From Haloferax elongans ATCC BAA-1513 (GTDB lineage Archaea > Halobacteriota > Halobacteria > Halobacteriales > Haloferacaceae): 64,000 nt of DNA. The notes beneath the pieces were generated by a model. It made no database searches and was not told the origin of the DNA. It saw only the letters and a program-made list of their open reading frames with translations. The DNA is taken from the NCBI RefSeq assembly GCF_000336755.1, contig NZ_AOLK01000006.1, forward strand, positions 16,140 through 80,139. The letters are read 5' to 3'. The translations under genes were made by a program, and so were the position numbers. Positions 17,951-25,393 of the stretch are shown here, piece by piece. Every line of letters starts with the position of its first letter. Positions within the stretch are counted from its first letter, which is position 1.

Positions 17951-19182
17951 TATTCGTACGAGCCCATCTGTCGTCGTTCTTGTTCGAGCTCACGCTCAGC
18001 CAACTCAGCTGCAGGCGAAAGGTCGAACTCCTCGAACTCCCCGTTCAACGCCCTGTAGTGTTCGGCGATGCGTTCGACCTGCGGGAACGCCGCAGAGTTG
18101 AGAAGTCGCGGGACGATGTAGGTTCGGAAAGCCTGTCCAACGGCGTCCGTCTGGTCGTATTCGTATTCGCCACCATCACGACACCCGACTCCGAGGAAGA
18201 CGGCAACGTCGCGGTAATGCATCGGGCCAAACCGCATGATTGCCCCTTGTGAGGTGGCTTCGTGACCGTGATTAATACCCTCGTAGTCGCGTTCGAAGAG
18301 CCGTAGAATTTCGTTCTCATCTAAATCCGTCTGGTCCGTCACATGGCTCGTAATCCAGTCTTTGAACAGTTGACGGCGTTTGTCTTCTTCGTACTCGTCA
18401 AGTTCGATCATCGCAAAGCGACGGGTGATTGCATTGTCAAGCTCGTTCACCGTCCGGTCAGACATGTTCATCGTGCAGATGATGTTTACCCGTTCGTCGA
18501 GTTCGATGGTTTCCCCCTCGTCGGTCTCGAAGATGGTCTGGTGGGGATTCTCTATTGCGGTGTAAAGGGGACCGAAAATCTTCGATATGTCTGCACGGGT
18601 AATCTCGTCGAGAATGACACCATACTCGACATCAAAACGCCGAGCGCGCTGGACTGCCTCTGAGACGCAGCCGAGCTTTGTCCGATAGCTCAGTGATTGC
18701 CCTGTGTAGTCCGGGCTAATCCCACCGATGATGTCTGATGGGGTCCACGAAGGTGTCGCCGTATTGAGTGCGTATCCGATTCCGGTTTCACGGGCCAGTT
18801 GCTTTGCAAACGTCGTTTTGCCTGTCCCAGTTGGTCCGTACAAGACGACCGGTTTACCGGCTTCGAGGGCAACTTTCGCGTTCCGTCGGACGTCACGTGG
18901 AACGAGGATTTCCTCAGGTGTTTCGTCACCGCGGAGGCTTACGACGCGTTTGAGTCGGTCAGATGCGAGCGTAGACTCGAGGACAGCACGTCGTACCCGT
19001 CCTAACCCCCGCTTGCCATCGTGGATTACGTCCAGCTTTTCTTCTTCAATTAGATACTCGAGGACTTCTTCATCAGCAGCAGTCCGAATTACTTCAACGA
19101 CATCGTCTGTTACGCGACGAAGTATTCCGATCTCATCTCTTGCGTCGTCAAGCGTGTAGCTATCATCAGACGAGTTATTCAT
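17950..19182 (-). CDS. mcrB: McrB-like AAA+ ATPase
   Basis: A 410-residue AAA+ protein of the McrB/MoxR type. Walker A is GPTGTGKT (116-123), Walker B is VILDEITRAD (189-198) and sensor I is ICTMNMSDRT (236-243), where the MN-x-x-D-R-S/T pattern is diagnostic of McrB relatives. The N-terminal ~100 residues are helical and would be the recognition domain; no EVE or other reader domain is evident. It is directly upstream of the McrC-like gene and probably forms the motor that activates it. Upstream, across a candidate promoter, lie the ORB boxes and the orc1 gene in the opposite orientation. Confidence 0.85.
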   Translation of the reverse strand: MNNSSDDSYTLDDARDEIGILRRVTDDVVEVIRTAADEEVLEYLIEEEKLDVIHDGKRGLGRVRRAVLESTLASDRLKRVVSLRGDETPEEILVPRDVRRNAKVALEAGKPVVLYGPTGTGKTTFAKQLARETGIGYALNTATPSWTPSDIIGGISPDYTGQSLSYRTKLGCVSEAVQRARRFDVEYGVILDEITRADISKIFGPLYTAIENPHQTIFETDEGETIELDERVNIICTMNMSDRTVNELDNAITRRFAMIELDEYEEDKRRQLFKDWITSHVTDQTDLDENEILRLFERDYEGINHGHEATSQGAIMRFGPMHYRDVAVFLGVGCRDGGEYEYDQTDAVGQAFRTYIVPRLLNSAAFPQVERIAEHYRALNGEFEEFDLSPAAELAERELEQERRQMGSYE

Positions 19183-19206
19183 TGTCTGATACAGGACGAC
19201 CAGCGG

Positions 19207-19215
19207 TTATAAATC
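19207..19215 (-). promoter_or_regulatory. TATA-like element of mcrBC
   Basis: GATTTATAA on the minus strand is centred about 29 bases before the mcrB start codon at 19182, which predicts a leaderless or nearly leaderless transcript. Confidence 0.5.
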
Positions 19216-19403
19216 CCACCTCGTTGGAACAAAAGTCAAGCCAGTTTTCACTACTTAGTTTATCTCGGGAGTACCGGCTTGGTAACCATGACTCGTCCCG
19301 GTGAGTTATAGAATCTATCCACGGAACAAACTCTGAGGTAAGAACAGCACACGTCTTCGTAACTAACAAAACCCACCTTCACCACTCGGGCTTTTCAGGA
19401 GAA

Positions 19404-19422
19404 ATGCAACTTTTCGTTGCAT
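19404..19422. repeat. Perfect 7-bp inverted repeat beside the origin
   Basis: ATGCAAC-TTTTC-GTTGCAT is a perfect 7-bp inverted repeat with a five-base loop, six bases to the left of the first ORB-like box. It could be a protein-binding site of the origin or a small hairpin. Confidence 0.4.
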
Positions 19423-19427
19423 CGAGC

Positions 19428-19740
19428 ACTCAGAGAGGGAGGGGTGCGTCCAGTGTAACGAGCCACGTAGAAGCAACCCAGAAACATCGCCTCTGAGAGG
19501 GGGGTGCGTCCAGTGTACTCAACTGAACATCTCCGGCGCCCACACTCTAAAAGTGACTCCTTCTATTCGACTTCTCACGCAGTATTGTTCTGGTTTAACC
19601 GGCCGTCACTTAGTACTTTCCACGGGAATAGGCAGCGACTGTACCCTCTTCGACCTTCGAGAGAGTACATTGGACGCACCCCCCTCTCCCTCTATGCGAG
19701 AGCGAACTGTTTGTCAGTGGATGCACCCCTCTCTCTTTGG
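19428..19740. other. Candidate replication origin with four ORB-like boxes
   Basis: Four copies of a G-rich box share the core GGGGTGCGTCCA(G)TGTA or its complement. Two are on the plus strand (about 19428-19457 and 19491-19517). Two are on the minus strand (about 19666-19695, read as TACATTGGACGCACCCCCCT, and 19714-19740). Each core is flanked by a CTCTGAGAG-like G/A-rich arm. The two pairs point towards each other around a ~150-base interval with fewer G/C runs (19518-19665). Immediately downstream is the orc1/cdc6 gene. Inverted ORB pairs flanking an unwinding region next to a cognate orc1 is the standard layout of haloarchaeal origins. The boxes were found by eye; strand asymmetry and experimental use are untested. 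Confidence 0.75.
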
Positions 19741-19788
19741 CGTCACTGGACATGGGAGTTTTATGTAGTATCCAACGAGAAATCACCC

Positions 19789-21075
19789 ATGCGAGAGTTC
19801 GGCGAGGAGCAGACAATCTTCGACGATATGGACGTGTTGAACCCAAACAAGGGGTACCGTCCTCGTGAGCTTCCAGAGCGCGAGATGGAACTCGACGAAC
19901 TCCATAGTGCTCTCCGTCCCGCCACGTTAGGGTCAACGCCACTCAACGTATTCGTCTATGGTCCAACTGGGCAGGGAAAGACGGCCGCAATCAATCTCAA
20001 AACTCACCAACTACAGAGCTTCGCCGATGACCAGGGAATCGACGTCACTGTGGTGAACGTCAAATGCAAAGGGCTGGACAAGTCATACCATCTACTCACC
20101 CATCTGGTGAAAGAACTTCGAGGCCCCGGTGCTGAACTTCCGAAAGGACACCAGAAAAAGGCGCTCTTCCAGATGGTCACTACGGAGCTCCGCAGAATTG
20201 GTGGCACAATCATCGTGATTCTCGACGAGATCGACGCCATCGGTGACGATGACTACGTGCTCTACGAACTTCCCCGACTCGAGCTTGATGACGTCCGACT
20301 CTCTATCATCGGGATCACGAACGACCTGCAGTTCCGCGAGAATCTGAATGCAGACGTCCGCTCTTCACTCGGAGAAGACGAAATCGAGTTCTCACCCTAC
20401 AACGCTAACCAACTCCGCGCGATTCTCGCTCGCCGTGCAGCGAAGGGGCTCAAAAATACAGAGTTCGTCGAAAGGGCTGCTGAAAATTCCCGCCCTACTG
20501 TCTCGACCAACGGGATCGACGGCAAAGTCCTAGTCAGTGATGTACTCGAACCGGACGTCATCCCACTGGCAGCGGCTTTCGCGGCAGCTGATTCTGGGGA
20601 CGCACGCCAGGCAATCAAGCTGCTCTTCCGCGCCTGCCGACTCGCCGACGACGCCGGAGAGCAATCCGTGACGGAACAGCACGTTCGCGATGCACGCGAT
20701 TACATCGAACGGAGGGCCGTCGAACGGGGAATCCATTCCCTCCCAACACACGCGAAAATCGCACTCATGGCCGTAACGTACTACACAGTTCGCGACGACG
20801 TAACGTGGATAGAGACGAACAAGCTCTACGACTACCACAAACAGATCTGTGCTCAGTATGGCGTCGAGAGTCTTTCTGACCGGCGCTACCGAGAGAAGCT
20901 GAATAATCTCTCGCACTCGAACATCCTCAAGAAGAAGACCACTGGCCGGGGACAGGGCAAGGGCGTTACGAACCGCTATTCACTCGCTGTCGGCATCGAA
21001 ACCGCCATTGAGAATCTCCCCAGCTCCGAGGACAGACTTGGTGGGGGTGCTGACGTCATCCGCGATATGGCGTAG
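19789..21075 (+). CDS. orc1: Orc1/Cdc6 family replication initiator
   Basis: A 428-residue initiator. The start chosen is ATG 19789 (MREFGEEQTIFDDMDV), since the frame upstream runs through the ORB boxes and is not protein-like. Walker A is GPTGQGKT (58-65) and Walker B is VILDEID (143-149). The C-terminal ~80 residues (YYTVRDDVTWIETNKLYDYH, then a wing) form the winged-helix domain that binds origin boxes. The protein recognises ORB sites and opens the origin for MCM loading. It lies beside four matching boxes, so it is probably the initiator of this replicon. It is flanked on both sides by restriction systems. Confidence 0.92.
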   Translation: MREFGEEQTIFDDMDVLNPNKGYRPRELPEREMELDELHSALRPATLGSTPLNVFVYGPTGQGKTAAINLKTHQLQSFADDQGIDVTVVNVKCKGLDKSYHLLTHLVKELRGPGAELPKGHQKKALFQMVTTELRRIGGTIIVILDEIDAIGDDDYVLYELPRLELDDVRLSIIGITNDLQFRENLNADVRSSLGEDEIEFSPYNANQLRAILARRAAKGLKNTEFVERAAENSRPTVSTNGIDGKVLVSDVLEPDVIPLAAAFAAADSGDARQAIKLLFRACRLADDAGEQSVTEQHVRDARDYIERRAVERGIHSLPTHAKIALMAVTYYTVRDDVTWIETNKLYDYHKQICAQYGVESLSDRRYREKLNNLSHSNILKKKTTGRGQGKGVTNRYSLAVGIETAIENLPSSEDRLGGGADVIRDMA

Positions 21076-21143
21076 TTGACTTTTAGCCAGTCAAGCCCTC
21101 GCTACTCCGCGCAACTCGCTTCTGTACCGTTTCAGTATCCTTG

Positions 21144-21275
21144 TCAGCTACGCGGCAAGGTCGAACGCCGTTCTACTCGTATCGTACCTGAAGTTCCCCT
21201 GACAACGTATCCGACTGCCTCCGCTTCGAATTCGCTCTCCGCCGTTGGCCACTTCACGAATTCTGTGTGTGGCAT
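21144..21275 (-). pseudogene. Possible remnant of an ArdC/ImmA-type antirestriction protein
   Basis: A 43-residue minus-strand ORF starting MPHTEFVKW contains TAESEFEAEAVGYVV. This resembles the (E)xEAExVAYVV helix near the zinc site of ArdC/ImmA-like metallopeptidase proteins found on plasmids. The HExxH motif that should precede it is absent, so if the likeness is real this is a decayed C-terminal fragment. The rest of the 21076-21348 gap shows no gene. Confidence 0.2.
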
Positions 21276-21317
21276 ATTCGGATGGCCATGAATCTGAATT
21301 TCTTGTCCGAAGATATG

Positions 21318-21323
21318 TTTATG
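21318..21323 (+). promoter_or_regulatory. TATA-like element of the EVE-McrB operon
   Basis: TTTATG is centred about 28 bases before the ATG at 21349, predicting a nearly leaderless mRNA for the EVE-McrB and nuclease pair. Confidence 0.4.
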
Positions 21324-21348
21324 TGGTGTGCTTGACCAGTTCTGTTGA

Positions 21349-23982
21349 ATGAGTGAATCTGCTGTCGGGATTGAGTTCGAAGGGCTTGACAAATTGCTCG
21401 ATCGGTTCGTTGATGTGTGGAACGCGGGAGGGTTCGAAAAAGAGACTGACGCTTCTGTAGGGTGGGAAACGTGGAAGTGGGATTACCAAGAGCGGATTCA
21501 ATCAGAGTTCTTGGACGACCACGACATTACCCAGTTACAGCCAGATGAGGTCCCGGTGCTTGTGGACTGTCTCGACGAACAGGTGAGCATTGGCAATCAC
21601 ATTCCGGTGTATATGCTTGGTGGTGGGCAGAACGGTGGAGTTGCGTGGTCTGAGTTTAGGAAAATATCCGTTGAGAACCCTAAAGAGACCGCTAATACAC
21701 TTTCGTTCTTTTTCAACCCTGATGAGGCTCTTGAGGCACGACTGGAGACGTTCCAGTCATACTATGAAGAGATCACCTCATCACCCGGGTCGCTACTTGC
21801 GCTTGCAGGATGTTTACTGATGTTCGTTCACCCGCACCGGTATGTTCACTACAAGTACACGGAGATGAAGCATTTCTTCGACGAATTTGCAGGGTACAAA
21901 GTGAAACAAGGGTTCGGAGCTAGTGAATATCGGAAGCTGAACGACGCATGCCACGCAGTATTAGAGCGACTTGAGGGCCGAATTGATAACCCATCAATGC
22001 TGCATGTTCAGACCCTGATTTGGAGTTGCGGTGATCTACTGCCTACTGACGAAGAGGGGCAGAGCATGGGCGAAGAGTTGCCAGAAGTTGCTAGCGACAT
22101 TAACTATTATTGGGTGAACCAGACGCACAACGAGGAATTAGAGGGAGAGTACCTTCGGTCTAAAGATACGAAGTGGCAGCGGGATCTCACAGTGTTGGAG
22201 CCCGGTGATGTTGTGTTCCACTACGCGAACCAGGAAATAAGAGCATGCTCTGTCGTTGAGGGTGAAGCGTATCAAGAACAGTTTGACGATGGCCAGCATT
22301 ACTTCGTTGACCTCTCAACTGTGAAGTTTGCCGACCCGGTACCGTTGGATGAGGTTCGAGACGGGTTGCTGGATTCGAACGTCCGGCAAGAGAAGACGAG
22401 GTACCCGTTGAACAAGGATGGGGACGTAATTCAGGCGTATCTGTGTCACTTGACACCAGAAGCAGGTTCATATTTACAGGACACAGCAGGGATTGCGCTA
22501 CCAGAACTCGAAGAGGGACCACAATATTTCTGGGTGAATGCAGCGGCGACTGATTGGCATCGGGAGGGCGGTGAGTCGTTCTACCAGGTGAATGGTCCCA
22601 CAGGAAAATCGCGTCGTAATCAGCCTGCCTACAGGAATGCGAGGCCGGGTGACAAAGTGCTGGTGTATCAGGTTTCGCCAGCAAAGCAGGTGGTTGGGCG
22701 AGCGAGCGTGGAGCGTGGGTTACACGAGGAACCTGCGAATGGGAGTGACAATGAGACTGTTGAAGGAATCACGCTTCGGTGGGATGAGTCACTGGATGGA
22801 GTACAGTGGGGTGACGTGGAGTCTGATCCGGAGTTGGATTCGAGTCGTCTTGTTGAGTCAGATAATAGCTTCGTGATCACGGAGCTGACTCAGGAAGAGT
22901 ATGAACGGATCTTAGAGTTAGGTGAGCTTTCCCACTTCGAGGATTTCGATGCGAGCTTATCGGTTTCTGAATCCGAAATTACGGTTGAACGCGGGCGGTT
23001 GTACTTCCCGGATGGTGAGTGGGACCAGATTCAGTCGCGGGTTGAGCAGGCGTTGTCGAATGGGAATCACGTGTTGTTGTTCGGGCCGCCAGGGACAGGG
23101 AAGACGAAGTTGGCGCGGCAAGTGTGCGAATCAACGGTTGGTCAGGATTCGCACGAGCTTGTGACGGCGTCGGCTGACTGGTCTACGTTCGATACGGTCG
23201 GCGGGTATCAAACGACTTCACAGAACACGCTCGAGTTCAAACCGGGTATCGTGCTGGACCGGTTCCAGAAGGACGACGCGGGTACGCCGGCGAACGAGTG
23301 GTTGATCATTGATGAGCTGAACCGTGCGGATATTGACAAGGCGTTCGGGTCGTTATTCTCAGCGTTGACTGGTGAGAGCGTCACGCTCCCGTTCGACGGG
23401 TCTGACGGTGACCCGATCGAGATTCTCGATGCGTCCCAGGGCCACGAAGAAGTGAGTCCTGATAAGTTCTACATTTCTGAGGATTGGCGGATGCTGGCGA
23501 CGATGAACACGCTCGATAAGACGTCGTTGTACGAGATGAGTTACGCGTTCATGCGGCGCTGGGCGTTCGTTCCAGTGGGGATTCCTGAACTGCCGGAGCG
23601 TGACGGGGATGATGACTCTGAGTTGGAAGCGCTCGTTGCTGATTACGTTGCTGTGTGGGCGGTAGACGGGTCGGTTCCGGAAGCTGCACAGCACTTCGAG
23701 CCGGTCGGGCGGATTTGGCGTGCAGTGAATGAAGAGCGAGCAATCGGACCGGCGATTGTTGAGGACATTTACGAGTACGTCGCCGACGCGTCTTCCGTAG
23801 CGACTGCGGATTACGTGTCGCCGATCATCATGTACGTGTTCCCGCAGTTGGAAGGCTTGCGTCGAAACGAGTTGGAGCGTCTTATTCAGCGGCTTGACTC
23901 GATTGTTGATGACGACGCGGGTGAGCTGTGGACGGTTGCGCGTGACTTCTTCCAAGTTGATTTGCAACCGCCTCAGGAGTGA
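21349..23982 (+). CDS. Tandem EVE-domain McrB-like AAA+ ATPase
   Basis: An 877-residue fusion. Residues 1-245 are a helical N-terminal domain of unknown type. Two EVE (PUA/YTH-like) domains follow: YYWVNQTHNEELEGE begins the first at ~252 and YFWVNAAATDWHREGGESFY the second at ~393. Each starts with the (Y/F)W-V-N strand and contains a later GD-x-V/K-x-x-Y block (PGDVVFHYANQE; PGDKVLVYQVSP). EVE domains bind modified bases by flipping them into an aromatic pocket. The C-terminal AAA+ module has Walker A GPPGTGKT (579-586), Walker B IIDELNR (653-659) and the McrB sensor MLATMNTLDKTS. The protein should therefore detect modified DNA and drive the nuclease encoded next to it. Confidence 0.88.
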   Translation: MSESAVGIEFEGLDKLLDRFVDVWNAGGFEKETDASVGWETWKWDYQERIQSEFLDDHDITQLQPDEVPVLVDCLDEQVSIGNHIPVYMLGGGQNGGVAWSEFRKISVENPKETANTLSFFFNPDEALEARLETFQSYYEEITSSPGSLLALAGCLLMFVHPHRYVHYKYTEMKHFFDEFAGYKVKQGFGASEYRKLNDACHAVLERLEGRIDNPSMLHVQTLIWSCGDLLPTDEEGQSMGEELPEVASDINYYWVNQTHNEELEGEYLRSKDTKWQRDLTVLEPGDVVFHYANQEIRACSVVEGEAYQEQFDDGQHYFVDLSTVKFADPVPLDEVRDGLLDSNVRQEKTRYPLNKDGDVIQAYLCHLTPEAGSYLQDTAGIALPELEEGPQYFWVNAAATDWHREGGESFYQVNGPTGKSRRNQPAYRNARPGDKVLVYQVSPAKQVVGRASVERGLHEEPANGSDNETVEGITLRWDESLDGVQWGDVESDPELDSSRLVESDNSFVITELTQEEYERILELGELSHFEDFDASLSVSESEITVERGRLYFPDGEWDQIQSRVEQALSNGNHVLLFGPPGTGKTKLARQVCESTVGQDSHELVTASADWSTFDTVGGYQTTSQNTLEFKPGIVLDRFQKDDAGTPANEWLIIDELNRADIDKAFGSLFSALTGESVTLPFDGSDGDPIEILDASQGHEEVSPDKFYISEDWRMLATMNTLDKTSLYEMSYAFMRRWAFVPVGIPELPERDGDDDSELEALVADYVAVWAVDGSVPEAAQHFEPVGRIWRAVNEERAIGPAIVEDIYEYVADASSVATADYVSPIIMYVFPQLEGLRRNELERLIQRLDSIVDDDAGELWTVARDFFQVDLQPPQE

Positions 23983-23988
23983 TCACGC

Positions 23989-25383
23989 GTGGGTAAGACG
24001 ACTGAAGAGGCGTTGTTGGACGCGATAGCGCCTGATTTCCACACGTATCTCCGGAAAGGCGTCCGGCTCGACCGCGTGATCGACTCAGCGCACTCAGAAT
24101 TGAATGTGGACGATATCGAGACGCTGCTCCGCATTCACTTCGTGTTGACTGACGCGGAAGACGACGGCGGGACTGTCGGCGTGTTAGATTTCATGCGGCA
24201 GTTAGAGTCGCGTATCCGGCGGATGAAGACGACGACTTCTCCGAGGTCGTTCGAGCATCGCGGTGAGATTCGCGGGCAGATTGACTGGCAAGGGACGGTG
24301 AAGACACGAGCTCGTGCTGGCCGGTTAGAGGAACCAGTGTTCGTTTGCACGCAACCGGAAGAGCACTACAATATCGATGAGAATCTCGTGTTGAAGCGGC
24401 TACTAACGGTTATTCATGACATCGTGACGAATGACCTCGCTTACGCGCTCGAAAACCCGGCAGGGTACGACTGGCTTGACGGGTGGGTGACCTCGGACGC
24501 TGGCGGTGACGGTAATGGTGGTGAGTCTGCAGCGGAAATGCTTGACCGGGTGTACGAGCAAAACATCTACTTGCAACGCGTGAACGTCGCTGACGCGGAA
24601 ATCACAGATCGAACTATCGAGTCTGTGAAACGTTCGCGGTCACGGTTCTATCAAGATGCGGCGGTACTGCTAGATAGGTATCGGCAGTTGATGAACTACG
24701 AGCTGGATAGTGTTGAAGCGCGAGACATCCTGGACCACACGCTCATCGCGCCCGACAAAACTGACACGTTGTTCGAGTTGTACTGGGTGTTCCGCGTGCT
24801 TGCTGCGTACGAGGACGTGGAGTACCGCGTGTTGACCGATGCTCGGGATAGTCCGTCTACGATTGCGACGTGGGAACAAGACGGATCAAGGTTCGTGTTG
24901 TCGCACGATGCGACAGGCGATAGTCTCACGTTCAACGAGTCGGCGGGCTCGGATGCGATTGAACCAGACGGGTACTTGTACCGGATGAACGAGGTGCTTT
25001 CAAGGTGGCAGTCGCTTTCTCAGGAGTTCCTCGGACGCGGCGGGAGTGACTCGTTGTGGGGTGGACGGCCAGATATCGTGTTAGAGCGGTACGATACCTC
25101 TGACGTGGGAGAATGGGAACTTGCGCAAGTGTTCGTCGGGGAAGTGAAATACACGCAGAATATTGATTACGTCGCAACGGGACTCCGCGAATTACTGGAA
25201 TACATGGCGTTCGTTAAAGACGCAACAACCAAGGAGTACGTTGAAACCGTGGACGACTTGTTAGAGTCCGTCGCTGTCAAGGGCTTGTTGTTCGTCGATG
25301 ACTTGGGCCGAGAAATAGGCGGTGTTGATAACGAGGGAGTCGAAATCTTACAGTACCCGGAATCACCAGATTCCGTGTTGTAG
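23989..25383 (+). CDS. McrC-like PD-(D/E)XK nuclease partner
   Basis: A 464-residue protein starting at GTG 23989, six bases after the EVE-McrB stop. Near the C-terminus GRPDIVLERYD (~362-372) followed by FVGEVKYTQN (~384-393) gives the PD and ExK residues of a PD-(D/E)XK nuclease, with a helix (LRELLEYMAFV) after it. The N-terminal half is helical and matches the general layout of McrC/DUF2357-type partners rather than classic E. coli McrC. With its upstream neighbour it should form a modification-dependent restriction system that cuts DNA carrying the base seen by the EVE domains. It converges on the pentapeptide-repeat gene with a gap of 10 bases. Confidence 0.82.
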   Translation: MGKTTEEALLDAIAPDFHTYLRKGVRLDRVIDSAHSELNVDDIETLLRIHFVLTDAEDDGGTVGVLDFMRQLESRIRRMKTTTSPRSFEHRGEIRGQIDWQGTVKTRARAGRLEEPVFVCTQPEEHYNIDENLVLKRLLTVIHDIVTNDLAYALENPAGYDWLDGWVTSDAGGDGNGGESAAEMLDRVYEQNIYLQRVNVADAEITDRTIESVKRSRSRFYQDAAVLLDRYRQLMNYELDSVEARDILDHTLIAPDKTDTLFELYWVFRVLAAYEDVEYRVLTDARDSPSTIATWEQDGSRFVLSHDATGDSLTFNESAGSDAIEPDGYLYRMNEVLSRWQSLSQEFLGRGGSDSLWGGRPDIVLERYDTSDVGEWELAQVFVGEVKYTQNIDYVATGLRELLEYMAFVKDATTKEYVETVDDLLESVAVKGLLFVDDLGREIGGVDNEGVEILQYPESPDSVL

Positions 25384-25393
25384 TTGACTGACG

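Noticed and set aside
19504-19788. Upstream extension of the Orc1 reading frame
   Set aside because: It runs through the ORB boxes and has no protein-like pattern; the natural N-terminus begins at the ATG at 19789.
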